A stretch of 64,000 nt of DNA from Microbacterium sp. SCN 70-27 (GTDB lineage: Bacteria; Actinomycetota; Actinomycetes; Actinomycetales; Microbacteriaceae), in assembly GCA_001724425.1 (NCBI GenBank), contig MEEK01000009.1, forward strand, positions 19,985 through 83,984, read 5' to 3'. The notes below the pieces were generated by a model. It was not told where the DNA came from and ran no database searches. It worked only from the letters and a program-made list of their open reading frames with translations. Positions 8,928 through 18,399 of the stretch are shown here, piece by piece. The first letter of the stretch is position 1, and the number at the start of each line of letters is the position of its first letter. A program made the position numbers and the translations under genes.

Positions 8928-10303
8928 GCGCACGTACCGAAAGCGGCATGTTCCGCTCGTTCCACGTCCGGAACTACCGCATCTGGTTCATCGGCGCGCT
9001 CGTCTCCAACACGGGCGCGTGGATGCAGGCGACGGCGCTCAGCTGGGTCGTGCTCACGCAGCTGACCCACAACGATGCCGCCGCGATGGGTCTCACGATG
9101 GCCCTCCAGTTCGGGCCGCAGCTGCTGCTCGTGCCGCTCACGGGCCTCGTCGCCGACAGGTTCGACCGCCGGAAGCTGCTCGTCCTCACCCAGACGCTTC
9201 TCATGGGGCTCGGCATCGCCATCGGCATCCTGCTGCTGGTGGATGCCATGACCCTCCTCCTCATGTACACGTTCGCCGTCGCGCTCGGCGTCGTCGCCGC
9301 GTTCGACAATCCCGCCCGCCAGGCGTTCGTCTCCGACCTCGTCGCGCGCGAGTACGCGACGAACGCGGTGGCGCTGAACGCCGCGTCGTTCAACGGGGCG
9401 CGCATGATCGGCCCCGCCGCCGCGGGCCTCGTCATCGTCGCGGTGGGCACCGGCTGGGTGTTCCTCATCAACGCGCTCACCTTCCTCGCGATGATCGTCG
9501 CGCTCGTGCTCATCCGCACGGACCAGCTCGTCCCCCGCGTGAAGGCGAACGGCGCTGCCCGCATGAGCGACGGCGTGCGCTATCTCGGCGCGCGCCCCGA
9601 CCTCGTCGTGACGTTCGTGATGGTCTTCCTCATCGGTGCGTTCGGCATGAACTTCCCCGTGTTCGCCTCGACGATGGCGCTCGAGTTCGGTCAGGATGCC
9701 GACGGGTACGGCCTCCTCAGCTCGATCCTCGCGATCGGGTCGCTCGCGGGCGCGCTGCTCGCCGCACGCCGTGACCGGGCACGCATCCGGGTCGTGATCG
9801 CAGGCGTCGCGCTGTTCGCCGCAGCCATGGTGCTGTCGGCGCTCGCCCCGACGTACTGGTTGTATGCCGCGACGCTCATGTTCACGGGATTCTCCGTCGT
9901 CACGATGCTGACGACCGCCAACGGATACGTGCAGACGACGACGGACCCCGCCCTGCGCGGGCGCGTCCTCGCGATCTATGTCGCGATCCTCATGGGCGGC
10001 ACCCCGATCGGCGCGCCCATCGTCGGCTGGGTCGCGTCGGAGTGGGGCCCGCGGGCCGCGATCCTCGTGGGAGCCGTCGCGGCCGTCGTCGCGCTCGGCA
10101 TCGGCGTGACCTGGACGCTCGCCTCCGGCCGCGTGCACCGGCACGAGACGCGGCGCTTCGCGCTCACCCTCGATGAGACGCGCCCGCTCTCGGTCATCGC
10201 GCCCGAGGAGTTCAGCGACGAGGTCGCCGCCACGACCCCGATCCGCCTCCCCGACGTGAGCGTCCCCGAGATCGCGACCGAGACCCGCCGCCGCACCGCG
10301 TGA
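8924..10303 (+). CDS. MFS exporter (EntS/MFS_3-like)
   Basis: Major facilitator superfamily transporter of 459 residues with about 10-12 membrane segments. The N terminus RSFHVRNYRIWFIGALVSNTGAWMQATALSWVVL is typical of the MFS_3/EntS exporter group, and the loop 2-3 motif LVADRFDRRKLLVLTQ is the MFS motif A. NPARQAFVSDLV is also characteristic of this subgroup. The C-terminal 50 residues are hydrophilic. It is coupled to the MarR gene by a 4-nt ATGA overlap, so efflux of a toxic or signalling compound controlled by MarR is likely. Substrate is not evident. Confidence 0.88.
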   Translation: MSARTESGMFRSFHVRNYRIWFIGALVSNTGAWMQATALSWVVLTQLTHNDAAAMGLTMALQFGPQLLLVPLTGLVADRFDRRKLLVLTQTLLMGLGIAIGILLLVDAMTLLLMYTFAVALGVVAAFDNPARQAFVSDLVAREYATNAVALNAASFNGARMIGPAAAGLVIVAVGTGWVFLINALTFLAMIVALVLIRTDQLVPRVKANGAARMSDGVRYLGARPDLVVTFVMVFLIGAFGMNFPVFASTMALEFGQDADGYGLLSSILAIGSLAGALLAARRDRARIRVVIAGVALFAAAMVLSALAPTYWLYAATLMFTGFSVVTMLTTANGYVQTTTDPALRGRVLAIYVAILMGGTPIGAPIVGWVASEWGPRAAILVGAVAAVVALGIGVTWTLASGRVHRHETRRFALTLDETRPLSVIAPEEFSDEVAATTPIRLPDVSVPEIATETRRRTA

Positions 10304-10408
10304 GGACACGCCTCGGCGGGGAGCCGCGCTCGCTCTCCGCGCAGGCTGCGCCCGTCGCCATGCTCAGGCCGGACCTGCTCTCGGACGGCGCGGCCGACCA
10401 CGAGATCG

Positions 10409-10900
10409 TCAGCCGTCGATCTGGTCGACCGCGTCTCGCATGGCATCCAGGAAGCCGATGACCGTCTCGCGATCGGCCGCCGACATACCGCGCACGACCC
10501 CCATCATGCGCTCGTGCATGGCCGAGAGCGTGTGGCGGATCTCATCGTCGGACTTCTCGCTCGAGGCGATGATGACGCTGCGGCGGTCGAGGGGATTCGG
10601 TGCACGGGTGACGTGGCCGGTCTTCTCGAGGCGGTCGATCAGCGCTGCCGTGGATGCCGACGTGATCCCGAGGTACCGACTCAGCACCGCGGGCGTCACA
10701 TCCTCGCCGTGCAGACGTGCGCGGGCGAGGAACCTCAGCACGAGGAGCTCGTTCTCCCCCATGTCCATCGCCCGCTGGGTGCGCCGACGCATCGCCACCT
10801 CGGCCGCCCGATACGCACGCATCGCCTCCATGACCGCCGTCGAGCGCGCGTCATCGTCGCCGTACCAGTACGACGCGGGCTGCTCGGGGCGGTCGGTCAT
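10409..10900 (-). CDS. MarR-family transcriptional regulator
   Basis: A 163-residue regulator with the winged helix VTPAVLSRYLGITSASTAALIDRLEKTGHVTRAPNPLDRRSVII, where the LDRRSV wing motif is typical of MarR. The ATG at 10900 follows AGGAG at a good distance. It converges on the MFS exporter and diverges from mccB (142-nt gap), so either flank could be a target. The N-terminal 30 residues (EQPASYWYGDDDARSTAV) are a small extension beyond the usual domain. Confidence 0.85.
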   Translation of the reverse strand: MTDRPEQPASYWYGDDDARSTAVMEAMRAYRAAEVAMRRRTQRAMDMGENELLVLRFLARARLHGEDVTPAVLSRYLGITSASTAALIDRLEKTGHVTRAPNPLDRRSVIIASSEKSDDEIRHTLSAMHERMMGVVRGMSAADRETVIGFLDAMRDAVDQIDG

Positions 10901-11042
10901 CGCTCCTATTGTGGCCCGTCCGGCACGCACATGAGCACCGTGATCCTCCGGCGCCGAAGAGGGTGCCGGGAGTCCTCCTGTGGACGGCGCGGGCCCGGCA
11001 CGCTATCGTCAGTTCAGTTAGCGGTGAATAACCGAATCGAGG

Positions 11043-12650
11043 ATGCCGTTGTCCGACCCGTCGCGTACCGCGTACGGCGCACTCGTCGCCGAGTTGCGCG
11101 AGCGCCGCGCGCTTGCGGCGGGGGCGGGGCCGGAGAACCCGCGCTGGGAGGCATCCCGTCGCCGGCACGTCGCTCGTGGCAAGCTCCTCGCGCGCGACCG
11201 CATCGACGCGCTGCTGGATCGGGGCTCCCCCTTCCTCGAGATCGCGCCGCTCGCCGCATGCGACCTCGGCGACGAGTGGCCGTCCGCGGGTGTCGTCGCC
11301 GGCATCGGCCTCGTGCACGGGCGGCACGTGATGATCGTCGCCAACGACGCGACCGTCAAGGGCGGCACCTACCACCCGCTGACCGTCAAGAAGCACCTCC
11401 GGGCGCAGGAGATCGCCGCCGAGAACCGGCTCCCCTGCGTCTACCTCGTCGACTCGGGCGGCGCGTTCCTGCCGATGCAGGACGAGGTGTTCCCCGACCG
11501 CGACCACTTCGGCCGCATCTTCTACAACCAGGCACGGATGTCGCGCGACGGCATCCCGCAGATCGCCGCCGTGCTCGGCTCGTCGACCGCCGGCGGCGCG
11601 TACGTCCCCGCGATGAGCGACGAGACGGTGATCGTCCGGAACCAGGGGACGATCTTCCTCGGCGGCCCTCCCCTCGTGAAGGCCGCGACGGGTGAGGTCG
11701 TCAGCGCCGAGGAACTCGGCGGCGGTGACACCCACGCGCGCATCTCCGGCGTCGTCGACCACCTCGCCGACGACGATGCGCACGCGCTCCGGATCGTCCG
11801 CGACATCGTCGCGACACTCCCCGCGCCCGCCCCGCTCCCCGCGCGCTCCCCGCTCTCACCGGAGCCCGCCGACCCCGTGCCTCCGCGGTTCGATCCCGCG
11901 ACGCTCGCGGACGTCGTCCCGGTCGAGCTCACCGTCCCGTACGACGCCCGCGAGATCATCGCCCGGATCGTCGACGACAGCGCCTTCACCGAGTTCAAGC
12001 GCGGCTACGGCGAGACGCTCGTGACCGGCTTCGCGCGGATCCACGGGCACCGCGTCGGGATCCTCGCGAACAACGGCGTGCTCTTCGGTGAGTCGGCTCT
12101 GAAGGGCGCCCACTTCATCGAACTCTGCGATCAGCGCGGCATCCCCCTCCTGTTCCTGCAGAACATCACCGGGTTCATGGTCGGTCGCGAATACGAGCAC
12201 GGCGGCATCGCCAAGCACGGCGCGAAGATGGTCAACGCCGTCGCGTGCGCGCGCGTGCCGAAGCTCACGGTCGTCGTCGGCGGATCCTTCGGCGCCGGCA
12301 CCTACTCCATGTGCGGGCGGGCGTACTCCCCGCGGTTCCTGTGGCTGTGGCCCGGCGCCCGGGTCTCGGTGATGGGCGGCCCGCAGGCCGCGTCGGTCCT
12401 GTCCACCGTGCGCGCGGAACAGCTCGAGGCCGCCGGCACGCCGTGGTCGGATGCCGAGCGCGCCGCCTTCGAGCAGCCGATCCGCGACCAGTACGAACGA
12501 CAGGGCAGCCCCTACTACTCGACCTCCCGGCTGTGGGATGACGGGATCATCGAGCCCGGCGAGACCCGCGACGTCCTCGGCCTCGCCCTCGACGTCGTGC
12601 TCCGCGCACCCATCGCCGACGCGCCGTCCTACGGCGTCTTCCGGATGTGA
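11043..12650 (+). CDS. mccB: Methylcrotonoyl-CoA carboxylase beta (carboxyltransferase) subunit
   Basis: Transfers CO2 from carboxybiotin to an acyl-CoA, here most likely 3-methylcrotonyl-CoA in leucine degradation. The protein has 535 residues with the two crotonase-like halves of the family: N-terminal [45 protein letters not shown] and [19 protein letters not shown], and C-terminal [25 protein letters not shown] and [17 protein letters not shown]. The [10 protein letters not shown] and [10 protein letters not shown] signatures favour MccB over propionyl- or acetyl-CoA carboxylase. The following biotin-carrier subunit begins inside its stop codon (TGATG), so they form one unit. Substrate assignment rests on family signatures. 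Confidence 0.9.
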   Translation: MPLSDPSRTAYGALVAELRERRALAAGAGPENPRWEASRRRHVARGKLLARDRIDALLDRGSPFLEIAPLAACDLGDEWPSAGVVAGIGLVHGRHVMIVANDATVKGGTYHPLTVKKHLRAQEIAAENRLPCVYLVDSGGAFLPMQDEVFPDRDHFGRIFYNQARMSRDGIPQIAAVLGSSTAGGAYVPAMSDETVIVRNQGTIFLGGPPLVKAATGEVVSAEELGGGDTHARISGVVDHLADDDAHALRIVRDIVATLPAPAPLPARSPLSPEPADPVPPRFDPATLADVVPVELTVPYDAREIIARIVDDSAFTEFKRGYGETLVTGFARIHGHRVGILANNGVLFGESALKGAHFIELCDQRGIPLLFLQNITGFMVGREYEHGGIAKHGAKMVNAVACARVPKLTVVVGGSFGAGTYSMCGRAYSPRFLWLWPGARVSVMGGPQAASVLSTVRAEQLEAAGTPWSDAERAAFEQPIRDQYERQGSPYYSTSRLWDDGIIEPGETRDVLGLALDVVLRAPIADAPSYGVFRM

Positions 12651-14650
12651 TGCGGATGCCCCTGTTCGAGAAGGTCCTCATCGCGAATCGCGGCGAGATC
12701 GCGGTGCGCATCATCCGGACGCTGCGGCGCCTCGGCATCCGCTCGGTCGCCGTCTACAGCGACGCGGACGCGGATGCCCTGCACGTGCGCCTCGCCGACG
12801 AGGCCGTGCGCCTCGGCCCCGCCCCCGCGCAGGAGAGCTACCTGGCGATCGAGCGAGTGCTGGATGCCGCGACGCGGACGGGCGCGCAGGCGATCCATCC
12901 CGGTTATGGGTTCCTCGCCGAAAATCCCGCCTTCGCGCGCGCGTGCGCCGCCGCCGGGATCGTGTTCATCGGTCCGACGGCCGAGGCGATGGAGGTCATG
13001 GGCGACAAGATCTCGGCCCGCTCCGCCGTGGAGGCGCGGGGTGTCGCGACGGTGCCGGGCCTCGCCCGCCCCGGGCTCGCCGACGCAGAGCTCATCGCGG
13101 GCGCGGGCGCCGTGGGCTTCCCCGTGCTGATCAAGCCCTCCGCGGGCGGCGGGGGGAAGGGCATGCACGTCGTGACGGAGGCTGCGGCCATGCCTGCCGC
13201 CCTGGCTGCGGCGCGACGCGAGGCATCCGCATCGTTCGGCGATGACGCGCTGTTCCTCGAACGGTACGTGTCCGCCCCCCGTCACATCGAAGTGCAGGTG
13301 CTCGCCGACGCGCACGGGAACGTCGTGCACCTCGGCGAGCGGGAATGCTCGCTGCAGCGGCGCCACCAGAAGGTGATCGAAGAGGCGCCCTCGCCGCTGC
13401 TGGATGCCGCGACCCGGGCGCGGATCGGCGCCGCGGCGTGCGACACGGCGCGCAGCGTCGACTACCGCGGCGTCGGCACGGTGGAGTTCATCGTCTCGGC
13501 GGATCGACCGGACGAGTTCTTCTTCATGGAGATGAACACCCGCCTGCAGGTCGAGCACCCCGTGACCGAGCAGGTGACGGGCCTCGATCTCGTCGAGCAG
13601 CAGCTGCGCGTCGCGGCCGGCGAACCGCTCGCGTTCGCGCAGGGGGACGTGACCGTGTCCGGGCACAGCATCGAGGCTCGCGTCTATGCGGAGGATCCGC
13701 GCACCGGATTCCTGCCCACGGGGGGACGGGTGCTGCGCGTCGTGGAGCCCGACGGCCCGGGCATCCGCGTCGACTCGTCGCTCGCCGACGGGCTTGACGT
13801 GGGCGTCGACTACGACCCGATGCTCGCGAAGGTGATCGCGACGGGTGAGACCCGCAACGAGGCGCTGGCGCGCCTCAGGGCCGCGCTCGAGCACACCGTC
13901 ATCCTCGGGTTCGACACCAATCTCGAGTTCCTGCGGCTGCTGCTCGAGCGGCCCGAGGTCGCCGAGGGTGAGATCGACACCGACCTGATCGCGCGCGTCT
14001 TCGACAGCCTCCCCTTCGCCGAGGCGGACGACCGGACGTTCGTCGAGGCCGCGGTGCTGCGGGATGCCGAGGCGGCAGCCGCGGGCGTCGCCGCGTCGCT
14101 CGCCCGGGGTCCGTGGCAGCGCGGTGACGGGTGGCGGCTCGGTCCGGCCGCGCCCCGGCTCTTCCGCCTCGAGGCGCGCGGGCGTTCCGCCGACGTGCGC
14201 GTCACCGGGAGCGGCGCGTCGCTTCGCGCGAGGGTCGACGACGGCCCGGAGGTGCCCGTCGCGGTTGACCCCGCCTCGGGGTTCGTCTCGTGGGGCGGGG
14301 TGGGCCGCACCGTCGCCTGGTCGACAGGAGCCGACGGCTGGTGGACCGGGGCGGGCGGCGTCACGATGCGAGTGTCGGAGCGCGGAGCGGCGGCGCGTGG
14401 CGGAGCGGACGCCGTGGGGACGCCGGAGGTCGTCTCACCACTCCCGGGGACCGTCGTCGTGGTGGCCGTCTCCGAGGGCGACCACGTAGAGGCGGGAGAT
14501 GCACTCGTCGTCGTGGAGGCGATGAAGATGGAACACTCGCTGCGAGCCTCGATCGCCGGCACAGTGCGCCTGTCGGTCGCCGTCGGAGACCGCGTCGCGC
14601 GCGGCGCCGTCGTGGCCGCCGTCGAGGCGCCCTTCGATACACCGCGCTGA
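12650..14650 (+). CDS. mccA: Methylcrotonoyl-CoA carboxylase alpha subunit (biotin carboxylase plus BCCP)
   Basis: Carboxylates its own biotin with ATP and bicarbonate and presents it to MccB. Residues 1-450 form the biotin carboxylase: [41 protein letters not shown] (ATP-grasp loop), [17 protein letters not shown] spacer follows, then a biotinyl domain with EAMKMEH, biotin Lys at about residue 626. The length of 666 matches the alpha subunit of acyl-CoA carboxylases. The ATG at 12650 overlaps the mccB stop. The last residues (PFDTPR) and the stop are encoded inside an intergenic repeat copy, so the native C terminus has probably been replaced or extended slightly. Confidence 0.92.
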   Translation: MRMPLFEKVLIANRGEIAVRIIRTLRRLGIRSVAVYSDADADALHVRLADEAVRLGPAPAQESYLAIERVLDAATRTGAQAIHPGYGFLAENPAFARACAAAGIVFIGPTAEAMEVMGDKISARSAVEARGVATVPGLARPGLADAELIAGAGAVGFPVLIKPSAGGGGKGMHVVTEAAAMPAALAAARREASASFGDDALFLERYVSAPRHIEVQVLADAHGNVVHLGERECSLQRRHQKVIEEAPSPLLDAATRARIGAAACDTARSVDYRGVGTVEFIVSADRPDEFFFMEMNTRLQVEHPVTEQVTGLDLVEQQLRVAAGEPLAFAQGDVTVSGHSIEARVYAEDPRTGFLPTGGRVLRVVEPDGPGIRVDSSLADGLDVGVDYDPMLAKVIATGETRNEALARLRAALEHTVILGFDTNLEFLRLLLERPEVAEGEIDTDLIARVFDSLPFAEADDRTFVEAAVLRDAEAAAAGVAASLARGPWQRGDGWRLGPAAPRLFRLEARGRSADVRVTGSGASLRARVDDGPEVPVAVDPASGFVSWGGVGRTVAWSTGADGWWTGAGGVTMRVSERGAAARGGADAVGTPEVVSPLPGTVVVVAVSEGDHVEAGDALVVVEAMKMEHSLRASIAGTVRLSVAVGDRVARGAVVAAVEAPFDTPR

Positions 14651-14710
14651 CGCGCGGCACTCAGGGACCACCCTTCGATACACCGCGCTGACGCGCGGCA
14701 CTCAGGGACC
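14630..14710. repeat. Tandem pair of a 40-bp hairpin repeat at the end of mccA
   Basis: Two identical 40-bp copies (14630-14669 and 14671-14710) are separated by one base. Each starts CCCTTCGA and ends CTCAGGGACC, with CCCT/AGGG edges and a perfect inner stem CCGCGC-TGAC-GCGCGG. In copy 1 the TGA of the loop is the mccA stop codon. The pattern is of a type I recall as dispersed in actinobacterial genomes, though this was not searched. It may act as a transcription terminator between the convergent mccA and transglutaminase genes. Confidence 0.85.
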
Positions 14711-14726
14711 CGGGTCGCTGCGAGGC

Positions 14727-15572
14727 TTACGCCTCGCGAGAAATTGTGACCTGGACGTGGAGCTCGCTCTTGTGCGGGCCCGCGTACACACCGCGCAGGG
14801 GCGGCACGTCGTTGTAGTCCCGCCCGCGTCCGACCAGCACGTGCCGGTCGACGATCTCGCTGCGGTTCGTGGGGTCGTAGCCCTGCCAGTCGCCGACGAA
14901 CCACTCCACCCACGCGTGCGACTCCCCCGTGACGGGAACACCCATCTCCGGGTGCGCGCTCGGGTGCAGGTACCCCGATACGTAGCGCGCCGGGATGCCC
15001 ACTTCGCGCAGCGCGCCGAGCGTGATGTGGGTGATGTCCTGGCAGACGCCCTTGCGCTCGGTCCAGGCTTCGGCCGCCGTCGAGTGGACCTCGGTGCTCC
15101 CCGGCACGTACTCGACCGCGTCGCGCACGGCAGCGGCGATCGCGAGCGCCGCACGCCCCGGGTGGTCGTGCTGCGCGGCGATCGACCGGGCCACGTCGGC
15201 GACCTCGGCGTGCGGCCGCGTGCGCGCCGACTGGTCGAGCATCTCGACGGTCGCGATGGCGCGGGGCGCCTCACGGTGGAGGCGATCCCAGGTGACGTCG
15301 CCGAACTCGATGGGCCGCGGCCGCACCTCGACGAGCGAGCGCGCCGTGATGTCGAGCGCGCTGTGCCCCGCGAGCACGTCGAACGCGGCGACCCGCGTAC
15401 CGAAGTAGTCCGTGTAGTAGTTCACGCTCGTGGACGGGTTGATGTCGAGCTGTGAGCTCAGCACGAACTGGGCATCCGTCGAGCTCGGCAGCATCCGCGC
15501 CTCGTTGTACGACGCCCCGACATCGCCCGGGTAGACGAAGCCGGTCGCGTGTTCGATCCGCAGGCGCATCAT
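14727..15572 (-). CDS. Transglutaminase-family protein of the CP-ATP-grasp operon
   Basis: A 281-residue cysteine protease-like/transglutaminase-core protein. The N-terminal about 100 residues (LRIEHATGFVYPGDVGASYNEARMLP) are the beta-strand domain usually found before this core. The triad is seen as Cys in RKGVCQDITHI, His in SHAWVEWF and Asp in WQGYDPTN. It is the last gene of a three-gene unit; its ATG (15572) overlaps the stop of the alpha-E gene. In the family context these three proteins are proposed to make and cleave or ligate a peptide-like product. That role is a prediction from published genome-context analysis and is not shown here. Cytoplasmic, with no signal peptide. Confidence 0.87.
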   Translation of the reverse strand: MMRLRIEHATGFVYPGDVGASYNEARMLPSSTDAQFVLSSQLDINPSTSVNYYTDYFGTRVAAFDVLAGHSALDITARSLVEVRPRPIEFGDVTWDRLHREAPRAIATVEMLDQSARTRPHAEVADVARSIAAQHDHPGRAALAIAAAVRDAVEYVPGSTEVHSTAAEAWTERKGVCQDITHITLGALREVGIPARYVSGYLHPSAHPEMGVPVTGESHAWVEWFVGDWQGYDPTNRSEIVDRHVLVGRGRDYNDVPPLRGVYAGPHKSELHVQVTISREA

Positions 15573-16501
15573 GAGGTCTCTCCGATCCAGCTCGGCTCGG
15601 CGTGCGTCGGGAAGAACCGATCGCGGATCGCCTCGGATGCCTGTCGCGTGACCTTCTGCACGCTCTCCATGTGCTCGGGCAGTTCGGCGAGGATCTCCTC
15701 CACCGGGCGGTATTCGAGCTCGGCCCGGATCCTCCCGAGCGCCCGCAGCACACTGTTGGAATGCCCCACGCGGTCGGCGACGGGGTCGATGGCCTGCATG
15801 CACTCCTCGGCCCGGCTGATCGAGTAGATGACCGACCGCGGGAACAGCCGGTCGAGCAGCAGGAACTCTGCCGCGTTCACCGCGCTCGGCATCCCGCGGT
15901 ACGTCCGCAGATACGCCTCGTAGGCGCCGCACGAGCGCAGAATGGTCGTCCACGACGGCCCGGATGCCTCCGTGAGCGCCCGTGTCGCGAGCAGCCGCGC
16001 CGTCATGTCGGTGCGTTCGATGGCACGCCCAAGCGCGAGGAACTGCCAGGCCTCGTCGCGGCTCGTCGACGAATCGGTGACGCCGACGGCGAGCGCCGAG
16101 CGCTCCCTGACCCACTGGAAGAACTCGTGCGCCTTCTCGTTGTTGATGCGTCGCGGCATGCGCGAGTTGGTCGTGTTGAGCGTCTCCCACAGTTCCGTCG
16201 AGACGATCTCGCGTGCACGACGGGCGTTCTCGCGCGCGGAGAGCACGGCGTAGGCGATCGACGACGGGTTGGCGCGGTCGACGGCGAGGCTCGTGAGCAC
16301 GTCGCCCCGGGTCACGGTCGTCGTCGGGTCGGGCGGGATCGACCCCATGACGCCCATGAGCGAGCGGCAGGCAGTGTCCTCGTCGATCCACGGGTCTTCG
16401 AGCAGCAGCTGCAGGTGCACGTCGAGGATGCGCGCCGTGCCGTCGGCCCGCTCGATGTAACGGCCGATCCAGAAGAGACTCTCGGCGATGCGGCTCAGCA
16501 T
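15569..16501 (-). CDS. Alpha-E domain-containing protein (DUF403)
   Basis: A 310-residue, almost entirely helical protein. It begins MLSRIAESLFWIGRYIERADGTARILDV, the diagnostic start of the alpha-E family, and contains FLALGRAIERTDMTARLL and PRSVIYSISRAEECMQAI. No catalytic motif is known for this family. The middle position in the ATP-grasp, alpha-E and transglutaminase unit is conserved in many bacteria. It overlaps the upstream ATP-grasp gene by 7 nt and the downstream gene by 4 nt, so all three are translationally coupled. Role unknown; possibly a scaffold or substrate-binding component. Confidence 0.88.
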   Translation of the reverse strand: MLSRIAESLFWIGRYIERADGTARILDVHLQLLLEDPWIDEDTACRSLMGVMGSIPPDPTTTVTRGDVLTSLAVDRANPSSIAYAVLSARENARRAREIVSTELWETLNTTNSRMPRRINNEKAHEFFQWVRERSALAVGVTDSSTSRDEAWQFLALGRAIERTDMTARLLATRALTEASGPSWTTILRSCGAYEAYLRTYRGMPSAVNAAEFLLLDRLFPRSVIYSISRAEECMQAIDPVADRVGHSNSVLRALGRIRAELEYRPVEEILAELPEHMESVQKVTRQASEAIRDRFFPTHAEPSWIGETS

Positions 16502-18168
16502 GCGCGCTCACCCCCCTGCTGCTGTTGCTCCTGCTGTTCGGACAGCGGCGGCGGCACGGCCGGCGCATGATCGGGCGAGGCCTGCGCGTCGTAGATGATC
16601 GGGATCGCCTGCGTGACGGATGCCTGGTCGGCGACGAGCCCCGCGAGCCCGCCCGGCTCCTGCAGCCCGCGCGCACCACGCAGCGGCGCATCCCCGCCGA
16701 CGATCCAGGTGTCCTTCGAGCCGCCGCCCTGCGACGAGTTGACGACGAGCTGGCCTTCGGGCAGCGCGACGCGCGTGAGTCCGCCCGGCAGCACCCACAC
16801 GTCGTCGCCGTTGTTGACGGCGAAGGGGCGGAGGTCGGCATGCCGCGGGCGCATCCCGTCCTCGACGAGCGTCGGGATCGTGGAGAGCATGACGACCGGC
16901 TGCGCGATCCATCCCCGCGGGTCGGCGATGAGCTTCTTCCGCAGCTTCGCGAGTTCTCCCGGCGAGGCATCCGGCCCCACGACGAGCCCCTTGCCGCCCG
17001 ATCCGTCGACGGGCTTCACGACGAGTTCGTCGAGGCGGTCGAGCACCTCGGCCAAGGCATCCGGCTCTTCGAGGCGCCACGTGTCGACGTTCTTCAGGAT
17101 CGGCTCTTCGGCGAGGTAGTAGCGGATGAGGTCGGGCACGTAGGTGTAGAGCAGCTTGTCGTCGGCGACGCCGTTGCCGACCGCGTTCGCGATCGTGACG
17201 TTGCCGAGGCGCGCGGCGAGCATCAGGCCGGGCGCGCCGAGCATCGAGTCGGCACGGAACTGCAGCGGATCGAGGAAGTCGTCGTCGACCCGGCGGTAGA
17301 TGACATCCACGCGCTTGGGGCCGCGGGTCGTGCGCATGAAGACCTTGCCGCCCATGCACTGCAGGTCACGGCCCTCGACGAGTTCGATGCCCATGAGGCG
17401 CGCGAGGAGGGTGTGCTCGAAGTAGGCCGAGTTGTAGACGCCGGGGGTGAGGACGACGACGTTCGGGTCGTCCACGCCGGGGGGCGCCGCGTTGCGGAGG
17501 GCCTGCAGGAGCTTGTTCGGGTATTCGCCGACGGGCTGCACCCGCATCGAGTGGAAGAGTTCGGGCAGCGTCTGCGCCATGACCCGACGGTTGGAGATGA
17601 CGTAGCTGACACCGGAGGGGACGCGCACGTTGTCTTCGAGCACCCGCATCTCTCCGTGCTCGTCGCGGATGAGGTCGATGCCGGCGACCTGGATGCGCAC
17701 GCCGTTGGCGGAGTGGATGCCTGCCGCCTGGCGGTAGAAGTACTGCGAACTCGCGATGAGGGCCGCCGGCAGCACGCCGTCCCGGACGCAGTACTGGTGG
17801 CCGTAGGCGTCGTCGAGGAAGGCCTCGAGCGCCTTGACGCGCTGCTTCACGCCCTTCTCGACGCGGGACCACTCGTCGAACTCGATCACGCGCGGCACGG
17901 CATCGAGCGGGAACGGGCGCTCCTCGCCCGCGAAGTCGAACGTCACGCCCTGCGCGAGGTACGAACTCGCGAGCGATTCGGTGCGCCCGCGGAGCTCTTC
18001 CTGCGTCATCCGGGCGAGTGCCTGGTAGAGCTCGCGGTACGCGGCGCGCGACGTCGCGGCATCCCCCGGCGCCGCCGGCTTCTCGAACATCTCGTCGAAC
18101 GCGGGCACCCCGGAAGCGGTCTTGCGCGGCGCCGACGTGGAACCGTAGCCGTCGAACAGATCACCCAT
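16495..18168 (-). CDS. Circularly permuted ATP-grasp protein
   Basis: A 557-residue enzyme of the circularly permuted ATP-grasp family, predicted to form amide (peptide-like) bonds using ATP. Family hallmarks: FYRQAAGIHSANGVRIQVAGIDLIRD, RVLEDNVRVPSGVSYVISNRR, VVVLTPGVYNSAYFEH, and the C-terminal nucleotide-binding part LVVKPVDGSGGKGLVVGP with NSSQGGGSKDTWI. The Gln-rich C-terminal tail (about residues 540-557) is low complexity. It is the first gene of the operon with the alpha-E and transglutaminase proteins. The 231-nt region upstream carries an iterated inverted repeat rather than an obvious promoter. Substrate unknown. Confidence 0.88.
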   Translation of the reverse strand: MGDLFDGYGSTSAPRKTASGVPAFDEMFEKPAAPGDAATSRAAYRELYQALARMTQEELRGRTESLASSYLAQGVTFDFAGEERPFPLDAVPRVIEFDEWSRVEKGVKQRVKALEAFLDDAYGHQYCVRDGVLPAALIASSQYFYRQAAGIHSANGVRIQVAGIDLIRDEHGEMRVLEDNVRVPSGVSYVISNRRVMAQTLPELFHSMRVQPVGEYPNKLLQALRNAAPPGVDDPNVVVLTPGVYNSAYFEHTLLARLMGIELVEGRDLQCMGGKVFMRTTRGPKRVDVIYRRVDDDFLDPLQFRADSMLGAPGLMLAARLGNVTIANAVGNGVADDKLLYTYVPDLIRYYLAEEPILKNVDTWRLEEPDALAEVLDRLDELVVKPVDGSGGKGLVVGPDASPGELAKLRKKLIADPRGWIAQPVVMLSTIPTLVEDGMRPRHADLRPFAVNNGDDVWVLPGGLTRVALPEGQLVVNSSQGGGSKDTWIVGGDAPLRGARGLQEPGGLAGLVADQASVTQAIPIIYDAQASPDHAPAVPPPLSEQQEQQQQGGERAC

Positions 18169-18271
18169 GAGGTGAGCCTAGTCGCGGCCGTGTTTCAGGT
18201 GGATGACAGCATCCAAGGCATCCCCCGCCGCCCGCTGAGCCGCGCTCGTGCGCATCCCACCCACCAGCGGA

Positions 18272-18353
18272 TCACCCAGACAGGAGATCTCACCGAGACA
18301 GGATGCCTGGGGCCGTTTTGATCCTGCCCTGGTGATATCTCCTGTGTCGGTGA
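18272..18353. repeat. Iterated inverted repeat (18-bp units), copy A
   Basis: Two 33-bp arms (18272-18304 and 18321-18353) match as an inverted repeat at 27 of 33 positions around a 16-nt loop. Each arm holds nearly two 18-bp units of the form TCACCGAGACAGGAGATC. The same unit and arrangement recur at 22035-22134. It lies in the 231-nt gap between rocD and the ATP-grasp gene; the rest of the gap shows nothing recognisable. Confidence 0.8.
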
Positions 18354-18399
18354 CGACCAGGCGCAAGCCAACACCAGGCGCCGACCGGCGCAGCGGGCG

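Noticed and set aside
8870-10309. Minus-strand open frame opposite the MFS exporter
   Set aside because: Glu/Arg/His-rich translation with no hydrophobic core or motif; complementary shadow of a real membrane protein gene.
12650-14650. Propionyl/acetyl-CoA carboxylase alpha subunit instead of MccA
   Set aside because: The partner beta subunit carries MccB-type signatures ([20 protein letters not shown]); a broader acyl-CoA range cannot be fully excluded.
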